This document shows, piece by piece, positions 8,848 through 17,785 of a stretch of DNA of 64,000 nt; within the stretch, counting starts at the first letter, position 1, and each line of letters starts with the position of its first letter. The position numbers and the translations under genes are program-made. This stretch comes from Alteromonas gracilis (GTDB lineage: Bacteria > Pseudomonadota > Gammaproteobacteria > Enterobacterales > Alteromonadaceae). A model generated the notes under the pieces. It saw only the letters and a program-made list of their open reading frames with translations. It searched no databases and was not told where the DNA came from. Where the stretch lies: contig NZ_PVNO01000026.1 of assembly GCF_002993325.1 (NCBI RefSeq), forward strand, positions 124,001-188,000, given 5' to 3'.

Positions 8848-9792
8848 ATGCAAAGTAACGCGTTAGTTGTCATTGGTATGCATAGAAGTGGTACTTCAGC
8901 GCTATCTGGTTTGCTCAATGAACTGGGTGTTTTTATGGGAAAGTCGCTTTTCGCTGCGCAAAAAGGGGTAAACGAAAAGGGCTTTTTTGAAAACTCCGAG
9001 CTCGTAAAACTCAATGATCTTTTACTCGATGCCCAACTGTCTTCTTGGGATGACCCTTTGATGACGACAGAAACTGCAAGCACCGAAGATCTATTGCGTG
9101 ACTACGAACAAAGCGCACAAAAGATGTTGACTACAGACTACAGTAGCCAACCACTTTGGGGTATGAAGGATCCTAGAACTACGCTACTGCTGCCATTTTG
9201 GCGTCATATCTTTTCAAGCCTGCCGTCTGTAAAGGTTAATTACATACTGATGCTTCGTTCACCCTTCGAAGTCGCTGGCTCACTTAAGAAGAGAGACGAC
9301 TTTTCATTAGAAAAGTCGCTTATGCTTTGGCTCAATTACACGTTTCTCGGTTATTTTAACTCATTGGATGCTCCAAGGTTGATAGTGTCTTACGACAATC
9401 TATTGTCTTCACCTGAAACGATTGCAAAAAGTATTGCTGAACTTGTCGACTTAACCGCCGAGATTGATGAAGAGCAGCTTGGCTTTGTGGACAAGAAACT
9501 AAGAAATCAAACGAGCCATGTGGTGCCCGACACCTATTTATCAGAGCTTGCTAACGAATTGTATTGCAACCTGTCAAAAGAACATGTTGATCATCAAGCC
9601 ATAGTTTCGCTAAGAGAGAAGTACGAAGACTACCAGCAAGGGTTGTCAGCGGTATTAAAAGAGCACTGTGTCAGTATAAAGAAAGAAGAAGTTTTTTATC
9701 GCCACCTCTTCTTGGACGCCTATGACTCGTTTTGGTGGAAGTTCAGTTGGCCAATTAAAAAACTAGAACATTTACTGAAAGGAAAGCGGTAA
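8848..9792 (+). CDS. Sulfotransferase family protein
   Basis: A 314-residue soluble protein. The N-terminal P-loop-like PAPS-binding motif is clear (VIGMHRSGTSALSGLL, the 5'-phosphosulfate loop). A second characteristic segment is WGMKDPRTTLLLPFW, with the 3'-phosphate-binding region around YILMLRSPFEVAGSL. The start was placed at the ATG at 8848 rather than a start inside the preceding gene, because the family motif begins only seven residues later and this ATG follows the previous stop by two bases. In an EPS operon the likely role is adding sulfate to the polysaccharide or its precursor, a common feature of marine polymers. The C-terminus (YDSFWWKFSWPIKKLEHLLKG) resembles tails of glycan sulfotransferases linked to glycosyltransferases. 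Confidence 0.82.
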   Translation: MQSNALVVIGMHRSGTSALSGLLNELGVFMGKSLFAAQKGVNEKGFFENSELVKLNDLLLDAQLSSWDDPLMTTETASTEDLLRDYEQSAQKMLTTDYSSQPLWGMKDPRTTLLLPFWRHIFSSLPSVKVNYILMLRSPFEVAGSLKKRDDFSLEKSLMLWLNYTFLGYFNSLDAPRLIVSYDNLLSSPETIAKSIAELVDLTAEIDEEQLGFVDKKLRNQTSHVVPDTYLSELANELYCNLSKEHVDHQAIVSLREKYEDYQQGLSAVLKEHCVSIKKEEVFYRHLFLDAYDSFWWKFSWPIKKLEHLLKGKR

Positions 9793-10721
9793 TGCAGCAT
9801 GTAGTAGTAGGTGTAATTACGTGTAGAAGGCCCGCTTGGCTTTCAAGACTTTTGGATAGTTTGATACTTCAAGAAGTCAATAGCAACGTTAACGTAACTA
9901 TATTTGTTGTTGATAATGCGCTTGATGAAGAAACCAAGTCGGTAGTACTAAACAAGACTATCAAGAACAAACAAATCGCGCTCCATTACGACACTGAGCC
10001 TAAAGCGGGTATTGTGTTTGCACGAAATAAGTGCGTAGCGTTGTTTCAAGAAGCGGACGCCGATTTTCTTTTGTTTATTGATGATGACGAGTGGACGAAA
10101 GATACTGACTGGATTCAACGCTTATTAGATGCCAAGAGTAAATACGGTGCAGATATAGTCACTAGTCGGGTCATTTCTACTGGGGAAAATGACGTTCCGA
10201 GCTGGGCTATCGACCTTATCTATGGCGATAACCCCTATTCGGAAGGTGACGAAGTTAAAGCGTTTTATACAAACAACTTGTTACTTTCAAAAAATGTCAT
10301 AGAAAAAACAAGCCCTTGTTTTGATGCTCGGTTTGCCATGACAGGGGCGAGCGACTATCACTTTGCACTACGTTGCAATCATCTTGGATTGTCTTGTGTT
10401 TACACGGAAGCGCCAGTAATCGAAGAATTTCCGAAAAGTCGTGCCACCGTTAAGTGGTTTTGCCGCCGAGGCTTTCGTTCGGGGGTCGGTTACACGCGTT
10501 CTCATTTATTTGAAGAACAGCTATTCAAAGCCGTCTCTCGCGTTTGTCTTATGTCAGGTGTACGTGTAGCAAGGGGGATTGTAAGTGTTCTTGTGGGCGT
10601 ATTTACACTTAACAAACGAAAGCTGGTAGACGGGCTTTTTCGCTTTTGCGCTGCAGCAGGGACAATTGCCGGTTTATTTGGTGTGAAACACGAAGAATAC
10701 AAAGTTATTCACGGAAAATAA
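9792..10721 (+). CDS. Family 2 glycosyltransferase
   Basis: A 309-residue GT2 enzyme beginning VVVGVITCRRPAWLSRLLDSL. Key motifs are FVVDNALDEET for nucleotide binding, KAGIVFARNKC, and LLFIDDDEWTKD (about 94-105), which provides the DxD-like metal site. A short hydrophobic C-terminal region (GLFRFCAAAGTIAGLFG) suggests membrane association. The ATG overlaps the sulfotransferase stop by one base (TAATG), indicating translational coupling. It is the last gene of the tight cluster beginning at 2685; 120 bp separate it from the flippase gene. The sugar specificity is unknown. Confidence 0.88.
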   Translation: MQHVVVGVITCRRPAWLSRLLDSLILQEVNSNVNVTIFVVDNALDEETKSVVLNKTIKNKQIALHYDTEPKAGIVFARNKCVALFQEADADFLLFIDDDEWTKDTDWIQRLLDAKSKYGADIVTSRVISTGENDVPSWAIDLIYGDNPYSEGDEVKAFYTNNLLLSKNVIEKTSPCFDARFAMTGASDYHFALRCNHLGLSCVYTEAPVIEEFPKSRATVKWFCRRGFRSGVGYTRSHLFEEQLFKAVSRVCLMSGVRVARGIVSVLVGVFTLNKRKLVDGLFRFCAAAGTIAGLFGVKHEEYKVIHGK

Positions 10722-10841
10722 GGGTAGGAAAATATGTAGCATAATGCCTAAGTTGGCCTGTGTGTAAAATCTTGAGGCAAGTGAACCATTTCAGGGTTTA
10801 TATTTTTCAGCAATAAGAATTTTTTGATATAGAGAAGCGCA

Positions 10842-12272
10842 ATGAGAGAAGTTGTACTCAACTCACTCAAGTGGGTGGCTATTGGCAAAGCTATAGGCCA
10901 AACCGTAAGGTGGTTGACAACAATATTTACCATACGATTTTTGTTTCCAGAGGATTATGCTGTTATTGCACTGTCTTCTTTTTTTACATCACTACTATGG
11001 TCTTTTAGTCGAAGCGGTATTTCTGCAGCGCTGATTAGAGAGAAAGAGTTAGACGAACGAACGCTGAGTGAGTTTTTTACTTTCACAATTATTGCACATC
11101 TATCGTTGTTCATTATTTTACAATCAAGCGCGAGCGTCCTCGCTGACTTTTATGGCGATGAAAGACTTGAAGACGTTATACGTTTTTCTTCAATAACTTT
11201 TTTGATTGCTTTAATTGGTTTCATTCCAGGCACATTACTCAACCGAAACATGAACTTCAAAAAGCTCTCAATGGTGGACGCGACTGCGGAGTCTATTAGT
11301 GCTGTGACTACCGTAACATTAGCGTGGGCAGGTTTTGGGTTTTGGTCAATCATAATAGGAATGTTATTGGCGGAATTGCTTAAACAGTGTGGATATTTGT
11401 TTAAAAATACTGTTTGGGTTATGCCGAGATGGTTCACATCCAAGACTAAATCAATCTTTGAATTCTCATGGAAGGCGTCACTTCAATCCACTGTTGGCTA
11501 CATGATTTTTAATGTCGATGTTGCTATTGCTGGTATGTATTTATCGACTATTGAACTTGGTTATTATCAATTTGCTGTAATGCTCGCGATGATGCCTGCA
11601 GCCAAAGTACTTCCTCTCCTTCGTCAAGTGGCGTTCCCCGTGTATTCAAATATTCAAGAGGACTCAAAAGCGATTCAACATTACTTTTTAAAAAGTTTAC
11701 GATTAAGTGCTTTACTGTTTGTTCCAGTTTTCTTTGGGTTGGCGGCTGTATCTAACACGCTAACCTCGGCATTCTTTGGAGATAAATGGAACGGTGCAAC
11801 TACTGTCTTGTTCATTTACTGTCTTTCAATGCCTTTGAAAGGCATTGAACAGTTGTTTGGGCCGCTTTTAAAATCTTTGAATAAGATGAATGTGATTATA
11901 GGAAATACTGCCATATTCGGTGCTGTGCTCATCCCATCGTTTTTTGTTGGAGCGCAGTTCGGGGGAGAAGGGTTAGCCATTGCTTGGTTAGTCTCATTTA
12001 GTGGCTGTTTTTTTATTAGCACCAGTCGTTCCTGTAATGCGTTGAGTATAAAGCACTCAAGTGTCTTATTGCTCCTAGTTAAACCCTATTTAATAGGGAC
12101 TACAATGTTAGCAGCATGTATCCTTCTGGATACATTGCTGGGCAATTTCATTAATGTTTGGATTGTCCTACTGTCGCAAGTACTTATTGGTACTTTTATG
12201 TATGTTGGATTAACGTGGTTATTTTCACGAGATGAGCTGAAAGAGCTTATGAATTTGTTTAAGCGAAAGTAA
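10842..12272 (+). CDS. Polysaccharide flippase (Wzx / MOP superfamily)
   Basis: A 476-residue integral membrane protein with about 12-14 hydrophobic segments across its whole length, consistent with MOP/MATE-fold oligosaccharide flippases (PST/Wzx family). The N-terminal pattern (GKAIGQTVRWLTTIFTIRFLFPEDYAVIALSSFF) and the inner repeat (FGFWSIIIGMLLAELLKQCGYL) are typical of the WzxC-like branch. It should move undecaprenyl-linked repeat units to the periplasm for polymerisation. It follows the GT2 gene after 120 bp with no clear terminator, so it may share the operon transcript. A 21-bp near-perfect palindrome lies within it at 11827-11847. Confidence 0.88.
   Translation: MREVVLNSLKWVAIGKAIGQTVRWLTTIFTIRFLFPEDYAVIALSSFFTSLLWSFSRSGISAALIREKELDERTLSEFFTFTIIAHLSLFIILQSSASVLADFYGDERLEDVIRFSSITFLIALIGFIPGTLLNRNMNFKKLSMVDATAESISAVTTVTLAWAGFGFWSIIIGMLLAELLKQCGYLFKNTVWVMPRWFTSKTKSIFEFSWKASLQSTVGYMIFNVDVAIAGMYLSTIELGYYQFAVMLAMMPAAKVLPLLRQVAFPVYSNIQEDSKAIQHYFLKSLRLSALLFVPVFFGLAAVSNTLTSAFFGDKWNGATTVLFIYCLSMPLKGIEQLFGPLLKSLNKMNVIIGNTAIFGAVLIPSFFVGAQFGGEGLAIAWLVSFSGCFFISTSRSCNALSIKHSSVLLLLVKPYLIGTTMLAACILLDTLLGNFINVWIVLLSQVLIGTFMYVGLTWLFSRDELKELMNLFKRK
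11827..11847. repeat. 21-bp palindrome inside the flippase gene
   Basis: CAATGCCTTT at 11827-11836 and its exact reverse complement at 11838-11847 flank a single central base. The arms encode part of SMPLKGIE, so the symmetry overlies coding sequence. No T-run follows, so it is not an obvious terminator. Confidence 0.6.
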
Positions 12273-12451
12273 TACGCTTTCAGCTTCCTAAGCGCTTCAT
12301 TTTTTAAATGTAATGGAAAGGTATGTTGAGACTTATTGTTTAGTTTTTACATATTGAATTGCACTCGAGTATTTTGTAAACCTACCTACATAAGACCATA
12401 AATAATAGAGAGTAATTAGCTTACAACTGTAACAAATAGATAGGCATAGTT

Positions 12452-13507
12452 TTGAAAAATGAAATTCCAAATGTAGTTGTTCCTTTAACAACAAATGCAA
12501 GACACTTACAGCAGCTATTTACAGGGCTTGAACTTAATGCCCGTGAAGGGCATATTTCACTGACTTATGATTACTCTGTACCCAGACATCACAAAGCGAG
12601 TATCATGATTCATGTAGATAATTTGAAAGTCTACATTGATTGTTCTGATTCACCAGAGATGCATACGTCAGAATATGAGGAATGTGATCTTTATTTTAAA
12701 AGGACATTGAGGAGTACAGATGCTTATTCTTGTGGAAAAGTGCGGCCCTTTGGTTTGTATTTTGAGGTTTATCCTTCATTCTATTCGCCCTTTACTCTTA
12801 AACGCTTTTTAAGTTTTTCCGGCAAAGGGGTTAAGAATAAATGTAAAAGCGTATTAAAAGCTCTTGACACAGACAACAGGTTAGGTTTTCTTCCTAGAGA
12901 AGATTGCTTTAATAAAGTGAATAATGACTGCGAGAAAAACAGTACGTTTAAAGTATTATTCTACGTCAGGCTTTGGAATCCAAATGGAGACAAGGAATTT
13001 GTTCTTTCAGAGAGTGAAAAGAGAGACAGAGAAGTTATCAATACCTCTAGACTAGAGATAATTCGACTTCTGAAAGCAAAATTTGGAGAAAACGCTCTAG
13101 TTGGTGTTATGAACGATCCATTCGCAAGAAAGGTTGCACCTGAATTAATCGTTGATGAATCATTTACCTCTAAAAAGCAATATCTAAAACAGGTTCAGGA
13201 ATCGTCTGTTTGCATTGCGACAACGGGGTTACATAGTTCTATTGGCGCGAAGTTTGCTGAATATGTCTCTTTAGGCAAAGCCATTGTATCGGAATCATTT
13301 AACTACTGTTTGCCGGGAGAAATAGAGGAATCCACTAACTATTTAGAGTTTAATTCTCCCGAAAAGTGCATAAGGCAAGTCGAGAGGCTTTATGAATCGC
13401 CTGACGAATTGTTGAAAATGAAGGAAGCAAATTTAAGGTATGCAAAAGAGTATCTTCAGTGTAATAAAATTGTTTCTAGGTTGATAGGTGAAGTTAACGC
13501 TAATTGA
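12452..13507 (+). CDS. Putative glycosyltransferase (GT-B-like C-terminal half)
   Basis: A 351-residue protein that I cannot assign confidently. The C-terminal half looks like a GT-B nucleotide-sugar-binding domain: LLKAKFGENALVGV, then VCIATTGLHSSIGAKFAEYVSLGKAIVSE, where family 1/4 enzymes carry the S-x-x-E-x-x-x-x-G pattern, then a weak terminal helix pair. The N-terminal half has no recognised motif. Translation must begin at TTG 12452 or further inside, because a TAG lies in frame at 12437; the Shine-Dalgarno is poor. The gene is AT-rich compared with the operon core and, with the next gene, looks like an accessory, possibly acquired segment of the locus. A role in polymer assembly is inferred only from position. 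Confidence 0.5.
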   Translation: MKNEIPNVVVPLTTNARHLQQLFTGLELNAREGHISLTYDYSVPRHHKASIMIHVDNLKVYIDCSDSPEMHTSEYEECDLYFKRTLRSTDAYSCGKVRPFGLYFEVYPSFYSPFTLKRFLSFSGKGVKNKCKSVLKALDTDNRLGFLPREDCFNKVNNDCEKNSTFKVLFYVRLWNPNGDKEFVLSESEKRDREVINTSRLEIIRLLKAKFGENALVGVMNDPFARKVAPELIVDESFTSKKQYLKQVQESSVCIATTGLHSSIGAKFAEYVSLGKAIVSESFNYCLPGEIEESTNYLEFNSPEKCIRQVERLYESPDELLKMKEANLRYAKEYLQCNKIVSRLIGEVNAN

Positions 13508-13620
13508 GTGCAAACAAATTCCCATAATAGGCTAGCAGTTTCAGGGGGGGCTAGGTGTTAATCTAGCTTCAGTACAAACAAAGTACTCATCACTATAATA
13601 GTTTAAACAAGGACTAAGAG

Positions 13621-15598
13621 TTGTATTATCGAAAAGAAATTGATGGTCTTAGAGCCGTTGCCATTCTTCCCGTTATTTGGATTCATTCGGGACTTCCATA
13701 TGTAACAGGTGGTTTTCTAGGTGTAGATGTCTTTTTTGTAATTAGTGGGTTTCTAATAACATCTATTCTTTTGAAAGAGTTTGAAGCTAACAGTTTTTCT
13801 CTTACCAAGTTTTATGAGCGAAGAGCAAGAAGAATATTACCCGCTTTTTTAGCGGTTATTGCTGTAACATCATTAATTCTACCATTCGTGAGTAGTCACC
13901 CTAAATTCATTGGCGATTATGGTACAAGTGTATTAAGTGCTATCCTTTTCTCCTCTAATATCTATTTCTGGCAAACTTCAGGTTATTTTGGAAGTGCATC
14001 TGAGCTTTCCCCGATGCTTCATACGTGGAGTTTGGCAGTTGAGGAACAATACTATATCTTTTTCCCTTTATTAATAATGCTTTTATTTTCAAAAGGAAAG
14101 AAAGTAATTATTAGCGCTCTCATTTTAATATCGATCACAAGTTTATTAATTTCTGAGTGGGGAGCTTTAAACTCACCAATAGCAAATTTTTACCTACTCC
14201 CTTCTAGAGCATGGGAGCTGTTGGCAGGAGCGTTGGCTTCAGTATTTTATTTGAATGGCTATCTAAACAAAATAAAAGCAAAGTCTTCAACCTTCCTTTC
14301 GGCACTTGGTATATGCTTAATTTTAATTTCCTATTTTCTATTTTCTATTTACTCCTTCAACTCTTCACCCTACTAAACTAACGATATTTCCCGTATTAGG
14401 TACGGTTTTGGTTTTGTTATTTTCAGACCAAAGAAACTTTACAGGCAAGGTTTTGTCGACTGGGTTTTTAACAAAGGTTGGGTTGATTAGCTACAGTTTG
14501 TATTTGTGGCATCAACCCATTTTAGCTTTGATGAAAAAAGAATACTCGCTCCATTTAGAGCCTGTCCAGATATTGATAGCAATCACGTTGACCTTTTTGC
14601 TTAGCTATTTAACTTGGAAATATATTGAAACCCCTTTTAGAAATAGAAAAAGATTCAACGGTAGAAAAATTTTAAGATATTCGTTTATTTCTGTTTTCAT
14701 ATGCTTTCTGTGTGGATTTCTTTTAAGAGAAAATCTACAGATACAAAAAATAGTTGCCCCTGAACAAATGGCGCGATACGAAATTCTGAAAAACGCAGAC
14801 AACTCTCATACAAACCAAGTTATGTTTGATAATAAGGACTGTAAGTTTTGGTCGTCCGAGTTCAATAGCAATTTCATAAATAGATTTGAAAAATGTGCAA
14901 ATAAATACAATGGTGCGGTTTTTATATTGGGCGGTAGCCATGGTATGGACTTGTACAATGCTATTGCGAAAAATGCATTAAACCCTTTTGTTGTCAGTGT
15001 TTCTAGAGGTTTTTGCAGAGCACATGAGTTTATAGGGGACCAAAGTAAGTTACCTAAGTGTCAATATGAAGATTTTAAAACCTTCGCTAAGAAATTCTCA
15101 AAGAGTATTTCTTATGTTTTATACACCCAAACCCCGGATAGACTGTTTAAAGTTAACACTTTACACAGCGCAACTCATGAGGACCTATCGCTTGAAAGGG
15201 TGCGAGAAGTAGTCAACTACCTAGCAGATATTAAAGAAAAACATTCATTAAACGTAATTATGATAGGAATGCTGCCCTCATTAAAAATATCGCCAATTAG
15301 TTGGAGGTATGAACAACCATTCGAACAGCAGTTTGATGAAATAATCTCACAAAATTCCATTGAGCTGACTATCGTTGTTGATGAAATATTTTCTACTGAA
15401 CTTGAAAAATACAAAATACCATACATTTCTAAATTTGAATCTTTTGCATTAACACTTCCTAATGACTTGATTCTCGAAGGAGGCGTTACCTATTCAGACA
15501 ATCGACATATTAGTCATACAGGGGAGATGATTTTTGGGCAAAGGTTTATTGAAAATATGGTTGATAAAGGTTTTGTTTTATTAAACTCTTCGCAATAA
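13621..15598 (+). pseudogene. Acyltransferase 3 / SGNH O-acetyltransferase, frameshifted
   Basis: Two adjacent reading frames form one OafA-type acyltransferase. Frame one (13621-14376) begins at TTG with YRKEIDGLRAVAILPVI and carries the N-terminal membrane acyltransferase segments, including GFLGVDVFFVISGF, RRARRILPAF and HTWSLAVEEQYY. It stops after FNSSPY at 14374-14376. The next frame (open from about 14366 to 15598) continues with PTKLTIFPVLGTVLVLLF, further membrane segments (YSLYLWHQPIL) and a C-terminal SGNH-like domain (FILGGSHGMDLYNA; DNRHISHTG). Removing one C from the CCC at 14368-14370 restores a single frame of about 658 codons with a natural sequence across the join. The full protein would O-acetylate the polysaccharide. 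It may be a real inactivating mutation, slippage-based switching, or a sequencing error. Confidence 0.85.
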
Positions 15599-16137
15599 TT
15601 TAAAGTGTTGTAATGAGAGACGAAATACGCTTTCAAATAGCGGTATCGTAAGCAGCAATAAAATCAGTTGTCTCTAATCTTAATGAAGATGTTTAGCTCA
15701 GTGAATGGGCTTCCAGTACACTTAATAGTGTCGTCTTTACTAATTGCTTGTATTGTTACGAGGTAAAGCTAGAGAGTTAATTACGCTCGTGTTCGAAGGA
15801 AAGGCGTCAGGATATTGCACATTACGACTGTTTTTCACACGCCATTTTATACATTCCGAAAGGTCAGATAAACAAATGTAGTCTAATTGTGTTAAAGTTA
15901 ATCTTGAGAAAGTTAAGTCGCATTTTTGATATGTTGAACTCACGTTCGCATGTCTGAGAGTCTATTCGTCGTAATGGTAGAAAGCATAAATTCAAAATAT
16001 ATGGTTTCAGATTTTGTGCTTGTTGAGAGCTACTAAACTTAAATCGTTTGTACTCTCCACGCTCTAGTTAATGCAATTATTGTTTGTGGCCTTCGAGTTG
16101 TCATTTACCGTTATATTTCATTTATCTGGGGTACGTA
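15599..16137. other. 539-bp non-coding stretch
   Basis: This AT-rich interval between the broken acyltransferase and the beta-helix gene has no convincing open frame, no terminator hairpin with a T-run, and no RNA structure I recognise. It contains one promoter-like site (15904-15932). Its length is unusual for this tightly packed locus and fits a decayed gene or a remodelled junction, but I cannot name a remnant. Confidence 0.4.
15904..15932 (+). promoter_or_regulatory. Possible sigma-70 promoter for the beta-helix gene
   Basis: TTGAGA at 15904-15909 and TGATAT at 15927-15932 are separated by 17 bp, a fair match to the sigma-70 consensus in an AT-rich region. It would leave a leader of about 200 nt. 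This is weak evidence. Confidence 0.25.
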
Positions 16138-17745
16138 TTGAATTTTATGTTTCGATTTCAACATGTTTTGATATTTATTATTTTTTCGCTGTTTTATTCA
16201 GAAGTTATTAATGCAAGTACTATAGATAACGTAAAGAATGAATGTTTGGTTAAAGATGTGTCGAGTTACCAATGGGGCGTTCGCCACGTAGCAAATTTAC
16301 CTGCGGACTTGGAACTTAAACCTGGAGCTATTATTGAGAAATGCTTCACGGTAAAAGGCGTTGGTAAGCACCCTTTAATTCTAAACGCGAAAGGAATAAG
16401 TATATCGGTTAATGGTTCGGTACCTGTAAGCGACCAGCCGTTGGAAATTCAAGAAGGAGATACGCTCAGGGTAAGGGTGCAAGTTTATAACAAATACAAT
16501 TCGACGCTTACTCACCGTTTAACGTTTGAAGAAACAGACAGCCAGCGACGTCGTAAAATCTATCGAATAATCTGGAACTCTCAGACTGTTAATACTCCAA
16601 GAAAACCTAAAACTTGGTACTTAGGGCCTTCTCGTCAGCACCGTCAACTAAAAGAAATCCTTCATCAGTTAGTAGCTGGTGATACAGTTTACTTGGATCC
16701 TAACGCAGTTTACGAGCCGGTTGAGATCAAGAATATATCTGGGACAAAGGAATTACCTATACGTCTTATCGGTAATACAAAAGACGCTGGTTCTAGGCCG
16801 ATATTTGCAGGGGGGACCGAGAGATTTAACTGGACTCTAGCACTTCGTAATTCTCATAACTGGCGTATTGATAATATTATTTTGCAAGATGGGGGGCTTT
16901 GTTTCCGAAATGAGGCTACTAATACAGAATTAAAAAATGTGGTAGTACGGCGTTGTAGCACTGGGGTACTGTCCACAGACTTAAATTCCGGAAATTTCAC
17001 CATGTCTAATGTGGAAGTAACGGAAAGTGGTGGCAAGAAAAATGGTCGCCCCTGGGGGCATGCTGTTTATGTGGCTAGCGATCAACATGCTTTCCCCGGT
17101 AGTGTTTTTGTTTTAAAAAACAGCTATTTGCATGGTAATCGTGGTAACATTGTTAAGTCTCGTTTTGAAAATTCACTCATTCAAAATAACTGGATTGAGT
17201 CAGGAAGTGATCGCCAAGCTAAATATTTATTGGAACTTATCGGTTACGACCAGAAATACGATTTTGCAGGTCAGCAATTTGAAGTAAAAAATAACATTAT
17301 ATTTATGCGGCCTCCTGGCTTGGGTAGCCGTGTGGGCGGTGATGGTAACAGTGGCTCCAGAGGAGACGTGTTGTTTGAAAATAACTTGTTTCTTATTGAT
17401 AAAGGTTTTGAACGTACTATATTAAGGACTTTTCAAGGAATACGTTCGATAACCCTACGTAATAACTCAGTCGCTTTTGTTGGAAGCTATAGTAAGTTAC
17501 TATGGTTGACCGACGAAATTTCAGATTCAAACTGGGTAGAAGGGCGTCCGCATATAACATTTGAGAACAATGTAACGACAGAAGACAGCATTTTACTGAA
17601 ACGTGATGAAGTCACCACTAGTGATGACCGTTCATTCGTAATTGTACATGATAGTTTAGAGCTTGCCCCAATTATCACTAGCATAGAAAATATTCAGAAA
17701 CTGCGCCCACAAAAAGGAGAGTACATTGAAATAGCATCCTTTTGA
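16138..17745 (+). CDS. Secreted right-handed parallel beta-helix protein
   Basis: A protein of about 535 residues with a signal peptide (MFRFQHVLIFIIFSLFYSEVINA). I place the start at TTG 16138, six bases after GGGG at 16128-16131; the ATG at 16147 is the alternative, with a longer spacing. An N-terminal beta-sandwich-like region (about 30-170) precedes a right-handed parallel beta-helix (about 200-470), seen as repeated short strands such as NWRIDNIILQDGG, TELKNVVVRRC, SVFVLKNSYLHGN and NSLIQNNWIES. Such folds occur in polysaccharide lyases, epimerases and surface adhesins. No catalytic set is recognisable. Its place beside EPS genes suggests that it trims, epimerises or binds the exported polymer in the periplasm. 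Confidence 0.7.
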   Translation: MNFMFRFQHVLIFIIFSLFYSEVINASTIDNVKNECLVKDVSSYQWGVRHVANLPADLELKPGAIIEKCFTVKGVGKHPLILNAKGISISVNGSVPVSDQPLEIQEGDTLRVRVQVYNKYNSTLTHRLTFEETDSQRRRKIYRIIWNSQTVNTPRKPKTWYLGPSRQHRQLKEILHQLVAGDTVYLDPNAVYEPVEIKNISGTKELPIRLIGNTKDAGSRPIFAGGTERFNWTLALRNSHNWRIDNIILQDGGLCFRNEATNTELKNVVVRRCSTGVLSTDLNSGNFTMSNVEVTESGGKKNGRPWGHAVYVASDQHAFPGSVFVLKNSYLHGNRGNIVKSRFENSLIQNNWIESGSDRQAKYLLELIGYDQKYDFAGQQFEVKNNIIFMRPPGLGSRVGGDGNSGSRGDVLFENNLFLIDKGFERTILRTFQGIRSITLRNNSVAFVGSYSKLLWLTDEISDSNWVEGRPHITFENNVTTEDSILLKRDEVTTSDDRSFVIVHDSLELAPIITSIENIQKLRPQKGEYIEIASF

Positions 17746-17785
17746 TCTCGAGCTAATAATCTAAAAGTAACAAACTATTAAGAGT

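Noticed and set aside
12273..12330. Weak terminator after the flippase gene (T-run after AAGCGCTT)
   Set aside because: The stem is too short and does not pair well.
15599..16137. Possible gene remnant in the long gap
   Set aside because: Stops in all frames and no recognised motif; reported only as a non-coding stretch.
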